Source: Gaeumannomyces sp. JS-464
Lineage: Eukaryota > Ascomycota > Sordariomycetes > Magnaporthales > Magnaporthaceae
Assembly (NCBI GenBank): GCA_002197995.1
Contig: NGZR01000007.1
Span: 764,399 to 828,398 of the forward strand
Length of the DNA: 64,000 nt
Direction: 5' to 3'
Shown here: positions 37,485 through 47,802 of the stretch, piece by piece
Position numbering within the stretch: the first letter of the stretch is position 1
Layout: each line of letters opens with the position of its first letter
The notes under the pieces: model-generated
The model's input: the letters and a program-made list of their open reading frames with translations, nothing else
The model's database searches: none
What the model was told of the DNA's origin: nothing
Program-made: the position numbers and the translations under genes

Positions 37485-37789
37485 CTTTGGGCCTTTGCGC
37501 CCAGGCTGATTGTGGCTTGGCCGTTGGATTCGAGCATCTTGCGGAGATCGCAGTTGGCGGGGAGCTGCTGAGCTGTTGCAAGATAATGCATCTACAGTAT
37601 TAGCCTGCACGCCCCATTTGATTCTTTGTCCGGGATGAGGCGGCTAGTGGTGAGGCGAGCACGGAAACTGACTATTCCCACTCCTAACTGGTTGCGGTAG
37701 CGATCCACGAGTTCCTGGGTGTCTTGCGACTCGGTTTTGCCCTCCAATGCTTTCTGCTCCGCGGCTGCAACGGTCGCGGACGGGGCCAT
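37485..37789 (-). CDS. Tentative small unknown gene, 3' end not resolved
   Basis: A possible first exon (37789-37673) starts MAPSATVAAAEQKALEGK and continues TESQDTQELVDRYRNQ. After a putative intron (GTCAGT donor, CAG acceptor) a second exon at 37567-37485 reads QLPANCDLRKMLESNG then QATISLGAKAQR, ending in an AG|GTAAG donor. The amphipathic composition and good splice signals suggest a real gene, but I do not recognise the family and cannot place the last exon, which would lie between 37484 and the start of the BRCT gene at 37267 on the same strand. Confidence 0.35.
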
Positions 37790-39740
37790 CGAGATCGTGA
37801 CGAGACTGTGGAGATGGTCTGGTCTGGACTTCGCCGGTTCGCGGTGATGGCGACAGCTGTGGGTGCTTTTTGGTGCGTGTCCTCAAAGTCGCATCCGCTT
37901 AGGTCGTCATTGTAGGTCCTCCATTCGATTCCTGTCTCGGGCTTGACCGAGGCCCTCGCTGGCTGCACAACCAGAGAAGGCAGGCCCGACCCAAAGGCGA
38001 CCGGATACCTCGACTTCGGCTTGCCTGCTTGCCCGCCCCGCTGTGCCAAATTCAGCAATTTTGGTTGTAACTGCTGTCCCCACCGCCGTCATTGGTTCCG
38101 TGACTCCTTCCTACATCCCCAGAACTGGACCCCCGTCGACAGAGTTGATGCAAATAATAGGACCCAATCTCCAGGAGGTTCGCTTTCTAGAACGTTGAGA
38201 GTTCTGCAATAACACGCGGGTCCGACCCCGGTTGCCGTCACCAACAAGACCGACCGGATCTGGTCCCGGGCTTCCAGATGCTTCATTTCCAGGACATGGA
38301 AGCAGAGAGCGAAAACAAACAAACAAACGAAAAAAAAAAAAAAACATGGATATCGACTAGGATCGCCAGAAACTCCCCACTTTATTGTTTCCATCCCCCG
38401 TTCGTCTGAATCAAACCCAGCTTTCAGTGTCCCCTCTCGTTTCCCGTCGTCAAGTCCTTGTACATAAGATGCTACAATACTTCGCCCGCAAGACCCGGTA
38501 CTTGGTCAAGCCCCTTGCTGCTCCAGAACCGGGCACGGGTGTACCATCAGCTGATCCCGCGTCGCGCCGCCCGCCTCCGCCTCCGCCTCCCTTGAGAGGT
38601 GGCAACAATGATCGCCGGCCAGGCTTTGTTTGTTTGGGACGTGGGATGATCCCATCTAGTGCTCGCACTCTCCAGGGAAACCAACATGACTGAGGTGTCC
38701 TCGAGCAAGAAAAGCAATGAGCCCGGGCGGCAAGGCACGGATCCCCTGGCCTCGGACACGGGCAAAGGAGAGCAAAAAGCGACATCTGGACCATGGTGTA
38801 TCTCACAAAGCATTGCGTAGAAAGGTTCAGCTGGCCAGCCATGTGCGCAGCCCGGCAAGCCTGGCCAGGCTAGACGGAACATTCACTGGTGCACCTGCAG
38901 TAGCGCTGCATGGCGAGGCCAATCGTGGGCGTGCCTCCGCACGGCGGGGCCCCCTTGTTGGTGGTTGCGTTACCGTGTTGACGACGGTGGGGCCGTGCAA
39001 GGATCACAAAATGAGTCTCATCACAACACCCTCGCGATTACTTAAATCCAGCGGGAGAGCGTCCTGGGCCCTGGTTTTCCCAGGCCTCTCCGCGTGCACT
39101 TCTGCTCCTCAGAGAGGATCCATTGGTCGTCGGTCGAGCTGCCTCCCCCGTTTCCCCAATTCCCACGACTCTGCTCGCAAATTCGCTGCCAGGCTGTAGC
39201 GCTGCGAGAAGAAACGCTCATTTCGCCTTGTCTTCTCCCTTGTCCCTCCCTTGCCCGCCTTCTCCATAGAAAATCACCCCCTATTTGACAACAACACCCC
39301 ACTCTCTTTATTCCCAGACCTGTACATGCATCCCGCAGACCGCCTCTTGCGTGCCCGCCCACAAGCCTCCGCTAAACAAAGACAGCTTCTTCTTATCTTA
39401 ATATTATCCATTCTTTTGCATCATTTCCAGGGGGAAGCGAGGCTCCCGGACCCGATGGCTGCTCCTCCACTGGTGTGCTAATTTTGCCGGCTTCTTCATG
39501 ACCATCTTCCTCCATCGCATCTGCTTTTTGTCGACCTGCCCCAACATCCTCTTTGATGATAACCATCTGAGGCTCTTCAAGGCCTACATCGCCACTCGGA
39601 GAAACACCACACAGCAGCCACTCTCCACCGATCGCGCCAGCGCCGCGCCCAAAGCGCCACCATCCCTGTCATCTCGTCCAGGGCAAAACGGCGCAGCAGG
39701 GTCTCTATCACCACTTGCAAGCCCGAGTTCCTCCAATACG
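37790..39740. other. Intergenic region, about 2 kb
   Basis: Nothing recognisable as protein on either strand. A15 run at 38330-38344. The right half is pyrimidine-rich (39220-39420), as expected for the promoter and leader of the next gene. Confidence 0.5.
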
Positions 39741-41468
39741 TCTCTCACACCATCGCCTTGTCCAAGGTCGCGCCGAGGAGGCTGTCGCCTCGTCCTCATC
39801 CCGATACTAAGCCTGTGAGAGAGCGACCTGCCACACCGCTCATCACAAAGCCCACCATGGAGATGCCTTCTCTTCAACCGCGCCCTGCTTCCGGGCTAGG
39901 CATCGATCTCGACCCAGAACGTCCCCCTTCCGTGTCCTCCGAGTCGATACCCCGTGGCCTGCAGTCACCACACCGTATACAGCCATTGGTAGGACTCGAC
40001 GACGTAGTCGAGACCCGGTCCGCCCTCAAATTCCGCGGCTTCGCGCAACCCCAACAGGTTATCCTTGACCCTCCCCATACCCGTCAACTTGCCGACTGCC
40101 ACACCAACACGCCCAACTCCAACATCCGCAGTGGCACCGTCATATCCCGCTACCCCCGCCGACACGCCTGGCCTTATGTCACCCGTCGACCCGAGGGATG
40201 TCATTGCAGCGATCGCCGCACAGGAGAGGCGTGTTCTCGATCTGCGCGAGGAGCTTGCCCGAGCGGAACGCGAGCTCAACGTGCTGAAGAGGAACTTCAC
40301 GCATCACGAACGCACGAAGAAGGCACGGGAGAACAGGACATCGCAGAGGATGCGTGATATGTCCATGACCCTTATCGATATCTCAACATCGGATGAGGAT
40401 ACCGCGGCAGCGAAGCGGAGCGCTGAGCTTGAAAGGAGGAAGGCTATTCTTCTGGGCATGCAAAGCGCACCTGGCACGCCCCAGCTGCCCCAACAGTCCA
40501 AGAGGAGGGTTTTCCAGGGAGGACACACACGAACTTTGTCTCTATTGTCGCCAACAAAAACCGACCCAGACGACTTCTCCGTGCACGAAGATGCCGTCGA
40601 CCAGCTCAAGACATCTTCCAAGGAGCTGGACGAGCAATTCGCCAATATTGTGCGCTATGCGCCTATCACCCCGGCACAGCTTTCGAAACGAGCCTCGTGG
40701 GCCCCTCGCACGGTCCACAGCCAGGCCGCGAGCGGCGTCAAACAGATTGCCGAAGATCTCAAGACCGGGCTGTGGACGTTTGTCGAGGATCTACGACAGG
40801 CTACTGTTGGCGACGAGCCCATCACGGGGGTGGGCCAGCCTATGCGTGGCGCCCATGGCAGTGCGCGTCCTGGAAACGGTTCATTTGCCGAGGATCAAGA
40901 GACCATTCGGGCATCCGTGCAGTCTACGCGGACACACATAGCTACGGCATTCGAGGACTCACCCACGCCCAACAACAGGTTTGGCAGTCCGCTCCAGGAG
41001 GAGACCGGGAATGCTCATCGCCACCAGCGCAAGACCTCTAAGACGGAGAAGCCCAAACGCTGGTCGTGGACGCCCCTGACCGTCGACTCTCTGGATGACA
41101 GTGATTGGTCGAACTGGGACATGCCACCTACCAAGTCGCCGCGCTGGAGCGGCACCACCATAGCTGGGGATGCCATTCCAACGATTCCAGAGAAGCTTGA
41201 TGAGACCGACACGTAAGACTCCAGCTCTCTTCGTCAGAAGCTGGCGCATATGTGGCTGACCTGCGGACTCACCCTGAATAGCAAGGACCGCGATGGTCAG
41301 GTATTGCAGCCGGCGGCCAAGCTCGAGGAGCTTTCCTGGCCGGTGCTGAACCGCTTGACGCCGAGCAAGCTCAAGCAGCACGCGTCTGAGTACATCAAGG
41401 AGTGGGAAAAGAGCCTTTCGCCACCAGGGTCTGTTATTACCGAGGATGACAGGATCAATGCCGCGTGA
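39741..41468 (+). CDS. Ser/Pro-rich coiled-coil protein resembling fungal DUF4048 family; N-terminus unresolved
   Basis: The reliable part runs from about 40008 with RNPNRLSLTLPIPVNLP and a Pro/Thr stretch, followed by a coiled coil (RDVIAAIAAQERRVLDLREE, ARAERELNVLKRNF), a long basic/Ser linker and a Trp-rich acidic patch (DDSDWSNWDMPPTK). An intron at 41213-41281 leads to the last exon (LNRLTPSKLKQHASEYIKEW) that ends at TGA 41468. Upstream, coding-like sequence in another frame (TKPTMEMPSLQPRPASGLGI) runs to about 40005, so a frame break or an unrecognised intron lies at 39990-40010, and I cannot choose the start codon. DUF4048 is assigned from memory of that motif order. Function unknown. 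Confidence 0.5.
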
Positions 41469-42893
41469 ACAGCATTCGGTGTGGACCTGTCAAGTTATTG
41501 TTCGGTTGGTCACGTCGTTTCAACCTCAGCATCTCGCAAGGGCTTATACATACCGCGGCTCTATGTATTACGACCTAGGCCCTTACGACTTTTTCACGAC
41601 TGATGGAGCATATTCTTTTTTATCATGTAATAGTAGTAATGGGTGGGAAGGTTATTTGAGCCGAGTAGAGGTGGATGAGCCCGGTGCACCCCCTTGGCAA
41701 TTGGCTACCTACTTTGTGGAGTTGGGTACAGGTATATACAGCCACGGACGTGGCCTGGGTCCTTTTTGGCCATGAATGGTCTGGGTTATTGCGGCATTTC
41801 CTCTCGGGGAGACAGCAGAATGCCGGTTTTGTGTATACCACCGGGAAGGGAGTGCGCATTATAATGATAATGATGAGCATGATGGAGTCAACAATCGACT
41901 GCTGTCGTTGATCTTTTTTTCTGGCTTGTTTGTCCATCCAGCGTGAGTGTCTTGCTATTTGAGACCATTGCCACGTCGGCTTGCAATGAATTCTGCCCCT
42001 TTTTGCCCTTCTCAGCAGTGAAGGTCTTCCTTATTCCTTAGTATTGTCCCGTCTTGTTCTGTCCATTTTATTGTTACTTTTCCCTTTACAATTTCTTGTT
42101 CCGCTCTGCCTCCGACTTCCCATTCCTTTTTTTTTTTTTTTTTTTGTTCTCTTTTCCCCTTCAGAATTATTGTTTCTTTCTGCTTTCAACTCCTCATCCT
42201 CTATAACCCCGAATGCCTAGGTACCTACTCAATGTTTTTTTTTTTTTTTTTTTGGCTATCAACTTCAAGCCTTTATCCGTTGAATCTGTGGGCAAGTTCT
42301 GAACTGACGAACTTTCAGGGGTAATGCTGTAATAGCCGGCCTGCCTGCCTCCATTTTAAGGGCCGTGGAAGGGACCAAGGCCGTCGATGGAATTGAAAGC
42401 TGAGGGGAGGTGGCCATCCACCCCACCCGTTTTGTTATTGTTGTTGTTGTTGACATGCCCCTGCCTTGCTCCAATTAAGACAGCGGCGCCCTTGACAACA
42501 AAAGTCTGATGGGAGATATGTTACCGCGTTCCCCTCACGGCTGATTGCAACTTGAACCTCCATCTCCGTTACTTGATCCAATCAACAGGACAAAAAAAAA
42601 CCCCCACGGCAATCGCCAACGACAAGGACGCAATCGAGCCAATTGCAGCAAAGAGGTCGACTGCATGCAGCTTGGCCTGAAGCCCCGGCTGCGCGCGCGC
42701 CCCAGCCTGGTTGATCTCTTGGTGGGTTCGGCAGGCGGTCAGGGCTCTGATCAGGGCGGAGCAGAGTCGCGGCGGCCGTCATCGTCGCCCGTGCCACCGC
42801 CACAGCAGCCGTTGGCAGCGGCAGAAGGCGGGGGCCTGGGTGGGCACGTCGGCCAAAGCAGTTTTGACAACGCTAATTGGAACCCCCATTACC
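41469..42893. other. Intergenic region upstream of VMA1
   Basis: Pyrimidine-rich from 41.9 to 42.26 kb, with T19 runs at 42127-42145 and 42235-42253 and a CCTAGGTACCTA motif at 42216. An open frame at 42545-42931 looks compositional rather than conserved. Confidence 0.5.
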
Positions 42894-43129
42894 GTAAGTC
42901 ATCCTGTAGGTCTACTTTCCTGTTTTCCTAGATACTTTCCTATTTCTTGTATCATTTCCTATTTCCTGTGTCCTTTCCTATTTCCTATATTCCTTTCTTA
43001 TTTCTTAATTTTTAATTTTTTTCCCCGTGTCCTATATATTTCCTGCCTCCTTTTTCCCCTCCCTACTTTTCTCTGCCCAATTGCGTGTTTTATTTTATTC
43101 TAAGTGTTCTAATTAGCCCGCCTGTGCAG
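42894..43129 (+). other. Possible 5'-UTR intron of VMA1
   Basis: A good donor (CC|GTAAGT) at 42894, a CTAAT branch-like site about 20 nt before the acceptor, and a TGTGCAG acceptor at 43129 would define a 236-nt intron ahead of the VMA1 start at 43481. It contains several copies of a TTTCCTATTT motif. Inferred from signals only. Confidence 0.3.
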
Positions 43130-43480
43130 TTTATACGGAGCACCGGCTTCTGCTTGGGGAACGTGGGGGGAGCAGCTGCAGCGGCAGCCCCACATGCAGC
43201 AGCGGAACCGGCTGGCAGAGACCAGGTTGACGAGGAGCTGCAGCAGCTCCAAGTCCTGGCGGCAGCTTCCCGCCAGCCATTGCCAATTTCTCACACACCT
43301 GCATCACCGTCCAAGCTGCCACAACCTCCGCAAGCAGCGCCGCCATCTCCTTCTGACGCGTCCGATCCTCCTGATCTGCCGCTGCCCTCGATTGATATCC
43401 GCCTGCACCCTCCCCCGCCGACGACGTCTCCCGAGGACCGGATTCCCAGAGACCACATCGCCCACCACACCAGCTCCAGC

Positions 43481-45986
43481 ATGGCTCCGGTAAGCCTCGG
43501 CCTTTCCTCCCGTTGCCGCCGGCGTTCGTTCGGCTTCATGTTCGGCCGCGCCCGCCGCCGCGCACAGCGGGCCTAGCGGCGGCGACGATATCGCCTACGA
43601 TGGATGCCTCGATGTAGTGCATCAGAGCATTTGCATGGGAGCGAACCTGATTGCTGACCGCCGCGCCTTGCGCTGCTCGCAGAAGCCTTCGAAAAATGGC
43701 GAGAAGCCAGAAGGTGAATATGGTAAGTCCATCATCACAACAACACTACCTCAGCCCCCACGATGAAACTTCTCCGGTCTCTTTCTGACTCTATCTTTGC
43801 TCCCCGCAGGCAAGATCTACTCGGTCTCAGGGTGCGTGATGGCGCTTCCGCTCTTCCCAAACATCCCCCTACGTTTGTTTTCGCGCCGACGCCATGTGCA
43901 GGTGCTACGTCATGCGCTCGATTCGTCGGCTAGGCTGCTGACCGCTTGTGGAACAGGCCCGTCATTGTCGCCGAGGACATGATCGGCGTGGCCATGTATG
44001 AGCTGTGCAGGGTCGGCCACAATAACCTCGTTGGTGAGGTCATCCGCATCAGCGGCGACCGCGCCACCATCCAGGTCTACGAGGAGACGGCCGGCGTGCA
44101 GGTCGGCGACCCCGTCCTCCGCACCGGCAAACCGCTGTCGGTCGAGCTCGGACCCGGTATGCTCAACAACATCTACGACGGCATCCAGCGCCCGCTCGAG
44201 AAGATCGCCAAGATGTCCAAGAGCATCTACATCCCGCGTGGCGTGTCCGCCCCCGCGCTGGACCGCGAAAAGAAGTGGGACTTTACGCCCAAGATGAAGG
44301 TCGGCGACCACATCTCTGGCGGTGACGTCTGGGGCACCGTGTTTGAGAACTCCTTCATCAAGGTCCACAAGATCATGTTCCCGCCCCGCGCCAGGGGCAC
44401 CATCACCAGGATCGCCGACGCCGGCAGCTACACTGTCGTCGACAAGATCCTCGAGGTCGAGTTCGACGGCAAGAAGACCGAGTACCCCATGATGCAGACC
44501 TGGCCCGTCCGCGTGCCCCGTCCCGCCACGGAGAAGCTATCGGCCAACAGCCCCTTCCTCGTCGGCCAGCGCGTGCTTGACGCCCTCTTCCCTAGCGTCC
44601 TCGGCGGCACAGTTGCTATCCCGGGTGCCTTCGGCTGTGGCAAGACCGTCATCAGTCAGTCGGTGTCCAAGTTCTCCAACAGCGACGTCATTGTCTACGT
44701 CGGCTGCGTAAGTTAGACCCCCTTTCACCCCTTGTCTCTACATTGTCTAGTCTAAACTTGACACTGATCCCTACTCAACAGGGTGAGCGCGGTAACGAAA
44801 TGGCCGAAGTTCTCAAAGACTTCCCCGAGCTGGAGATCGATGTCGAGGGCCGTAAGGAGCCTATCATGAAGCGGACCACGCTGATCGCCAACACGTCGAA
44901 CATGCCCGTGGCCGCGCGTGAGGCCTCGATTTACACCGGCGTGACTTGTAGCGAGTACTTCCGCGATATGGGAATGAACGTGGCCATGATGGCAGATTCG
45001 TCGTCGCGCTGGGCCGAGGCACTGCGTGAGATTTCGGGCCGTCTCGGTGAGATGCCTGCGGACCAGGGCTTCCCTGCCTATTTGGGTGCCAAGCTCGCGT
45101 CATTCTATGAGCGTGCGGGTCGTGCCAGCTGTCTGGGCTCGCCTGAGAGGGAGGGCACTATCAGCATCGTCGGCGCTGTCAGCCCACCCGGAGGTGACTT
45201 CTCGGACCCCGTCACATCGTCTACGCTAGGTATGTATGGGCACCCTGGGGACCGGTCGCGCCGGTCAAGCATTGGTGATGCCTGCGGGCTTTCTCCGGTC
45301 CCTTCTCGGGCCTCCCGCTCACATGCTGCAAAACACAGGTATCGTCAGTGTGTTCTGGGGCTTGGATAAGAAGCTTGCGCAGCGCAAACACTTCCCCTCG
45401 ATCAACGTTAGTGTCTCATACTCGAAGTACACGACGGTCCTCGATAAATGGTACGAGAAGGAGAACCCCGACTTCCCGCGGCTGCGCGACCGCATCAAGC
45501 AGCTACTGTCGGACTCGGAGGAGCTGGACCAGGTCGTGCAGCTTGTGGGCAAGTCGGCACTCTCGGATCCGGACAAGATCACGCTGGATCTGGCCACGTT
45601 GATCAAAGAAGACTTCCTGCAGCAGAACGGGTACAGCGACTACGACCAGTTCTGCCCCATCTGGAAGACGGAATGGATGATGCGACTTATGATGGGATTC
45701 CACGACGAAGCCCAGAAGGCCGTCGCGCAGGGTCAGAGCTGGTCCAAGGTGCGCGACGCCACCCAGGGGCTGCAGAGCAAACTCAGGAGCCTGAAGTTCG
45801 AGGTTCCATCCGATGGGCAGGACGTCATCTGCAAGAAGGTCAGTCAATTCTATATGATACTCGTCTCTTTTCTCTCTCTCATCCCTACCCTGAATCGTTT
45901 GCTAACCATGCACATTTCGTTGCCTACAGTACGAAGCAATCCACAGCGAAATGCTGGAGAAGTTTGCTTCCGTGATGGACGAGTAA
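43481..45986 (+). CDS. VMA1: V-type proton ATPase catalytic subunit A
   Basis: Seven exons: 43481-43489, 43684-43723, 43810-43831, 43957-44707, 44782-45229, 45339-45838 and 45930-45986, giving 608 residues with no frame break. The start [17 protein letters not shown] and [14 protein letters not shown] match fungal Vma1. The Walker A motif is GAFGCGKT, Walker B region is [19 protein letters not shown], and the [10 protein letters not shown] loop of catalytic subunits is present. The protein hydrolyses ATP in the V1 sector to drive proton pumping into vacuoles. The first three exons are 9, 40 and 22 nt. No intein is present; the fourth coding intron (44708-44781) follows the Cys codon that borders the intein site in yeast VMA1. 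Confidence 0.97.
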
Positions 45987-46469
45987 AAGGGAAACTACGG
46001 CATCTTCTGTTTTGCATCATGTCGGGATTTTCCTTGTCTGTTGGAGGGATGGGTGGATGAAAGTGCATATATCTGTGTTTCTTAGGGGCTGTATCGGAAC
46101 GAAGGTGTCGAGCAATGGCTCCTCCTTCGGGTTTGAATCCAATCCAACAGCGTCTTCATTATCTGCCCATCCGACAACCAATTGTGGCTTGTCACCTCTC
46201 TTACCTCGGCACTAGTACAACGGACCCATTGCTCTCAGGCCCAAAGATGTGACAGAGCAACCAGGACTGGTATTACAACTTGTGACACGCCGAGCGCTGA
46301 GGGTAAACAGATCTGCGCGCCGGTGCACACATCGACTACAACAACGACGCATCGGGCAGCATCTATATCATGTGGTATCTACTGCCTTTTTTCCTTTCTC
46401 CACCTCCTACCTTTTTGTTTTCTTATCCCTTTTCCTCGTTATAATTTCGTGCCTCCCGCAAGGGTCGGT
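45987..46469. other. VMA1 3' flank
   Basis: No gene seen; 3' UTR and border with the repeat island. Confidence 0.5.
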
Positions 46470-46518
46470 GGCTCAGGGGTGACCCCTGAGCCTTAAGCGT
46501 GTAGCAAGCCGCACGCTT
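46470..46518. repeat. Two adjacent inverted repeats at the border of the repeat island
   Basis: GGCTCAGGGGT and its exact reverse complement flank a single G (46470-46492). Immediately after, AAGCGTG and CACGCTT form a second hairpin with a loop of about 10 nt (46495-46518). They sit where ordinary gene sequence gives way to minisatellite. Confidence 0.8.
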
Positions 46519-46520
46519 TC

Positions 46521-46629
46521 ATTTCCTTTCCTATTTCCTTTCCTATTTCCTTTCCTATTTCCTTTCCTATTTCCTTTCCTATTTCCTTTCCTATTTCCTT
46601 TCCTATTTCCTTTCCTATTTCCTTTCTTC
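46521..46629. repeat. 12-bp minisatellite (ATTTCCTTTCCT)n
   Basis: About nine near-perfect tandem copies of a 12-bp unit, pyrimidine on the plus strand. Related units occur at 42.93-43.01 kb and, reverse-complemented, at 57.61-57.65 kb. Confidence 0.95.
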
Positions 46630-47020
46630 AGTCGCCTTTTATTATCGCCCCGTCCGAGTCTTTTAACCATACAGCGGCATTTTCTTCCCTGAAATCAATT
46701 TTACCCAATGTGAACGCCACTGCGGCTGCCATCGTTTTAATATCATTTTCTGTTGTTTTGTGCTTGTATCCTTTGCCTTTGTTCTCCTTGGCCGTGGCAA
46801 GAAGCTTACTGGCCGTGAGTTTCCCTAAAAGGGCCACGTCGGCCGGCCGGTGTCTGGGATGCTGGCGATTGTCAGGCAAGTCGTGGCATTCACATTGACC
46901 TTTTTCCTTTGGCGTGGTCTTTGCCGGTTTGGAGTTGCCCGGCGCCGTCGTCACCTGTCGGATCGTTCGGATTTGGTCGATAAAATCCACGGTGTCTAGG
47001 TCCTTTTCGAACTTGAGCAT
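46628..47020 (-). pseudogene. Degenerate copy A of an unrecognised repeated gene family
   Basis: An open frame of 130 codons contains VDFIDQIRTIRQV and DVALLGKLTASKLL, then GKGYKHKTTEND and TMAAAVAFTLGK. The same pattern occurs in copy B at 56750-57437 (FIDKVHEMRQV, DVDLFKALVADEL, GYKHIATDKE, AMAAAVAFTLGG). This copy is shorter at both ends than the other and has no visible start context. A T29 run lies upstream in its reading direction (47137-47165). I do not know the family; two copies around a transposon suggest a mobile or amplified gene. Confidence 0.55.
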
Positions 47021-47131
47021 TTGGCCATTATCAAGTCCGAACTGAGTGTGTGTTGTGTCTTCTCAAACTCCGCTAAACCGCGGTCGGACGCAGCTTTGGT
47101 CGCCGTCTCCTCGCTACCACTTGTAGTTTGT

Positions 47132-47136
<5 letters not shown>

Positions 47137-47165
<29 letters not shown>
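47137..47165. repeat. T29 homopolymer
   Basis: Uninterrupted T run; read on the minus strand it is a poly(A) tract, which could be the tail of an integrated transcript, though no target duplication was identified. Confidence 0.95.
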
Positions 47166-47561
47166 GGACCAAAACCGTTAAAGAAACGGCCGTCCAGACG
47201 CCTCCATTTGCGGGGAGATTTTCCTAGCTCGCTGCCGCTTCATGGTAGGAGTCAACACCGGGTTAGGGGTCGCAGCTGGCTTTGCATCTTCGGACCCGAC
47301 GCCTCGACGCCTCGGGGGTCATCATCGACCAGGACGATGTCGTTATAAAAAAATAACAGGCATACGCTGTCACACTTAGGAATTTGTCACAGGACAAGAT
47401 CAAAGTTAACCCCATGCACCACAATGGCATCAAGGCAGACGTGCACAAAGTGCACCGTGGCGCTTTCCTTTCCCCTTACTAACACCACAGATAAACGACC
47501 ATACTTTAACCTGGCCTTACACAACTGGATTTCCGCAGTGCTTTAACACTTTGTTTTAAAT

Positions 47562-47566
47562 ACTTC
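47562..47566. repeat. Left target-site duplication (ACTTC)
   Basis: The same five bases occur directly after the 3' LTR at 55154-55158. Confidence 0.9.
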
Positions 47567-47802
47567 TGTTGATCCACGTGATCTAGCGCGTGCATCCAGA
47601 AAGGGCCCACGCCTCGTGGAGCCGCAGGCCCACGGGCCGTGCGCTCCCACGAGCTTACAAAAGGGGATCTTGCGATCCCCTTCCTGTAACTAGATTCCTA
47701 CATAGACATGCATCACTACAAACACCAGTTCCAGATTTATAGATTTTTGTTCTTTCCTTTTAGGAGATCTCCGTGCCTACAGGAGTACCACTCCTACTAA
47801 CA
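47567..47802 (+). repeat. 5' LTR, 236 bp
   Basis: Begins TGTTGATCC and ends CTAACA. It differs from the 3' LTR at five positions, all transitions, so identity is about 98 percent. It contains a perfect 9-bp stem, 4-nt loop hairpin at 47661-47682. Confidence 0.95.

Noticed and set aside
42545..42931. 128-codon frame upstream of VMA1
   Set aside because: Ends within a presumed leader intron donor region and shows only Pro/Ser/Gly-rich composition; not supported as a gene.
46521..46629. Regularly repeated 12-bp units considered as a CRISPR-like array
   Set aside because: Units are directly adjacent with no spacers; it is a plain minisatellite in a eukaryote.
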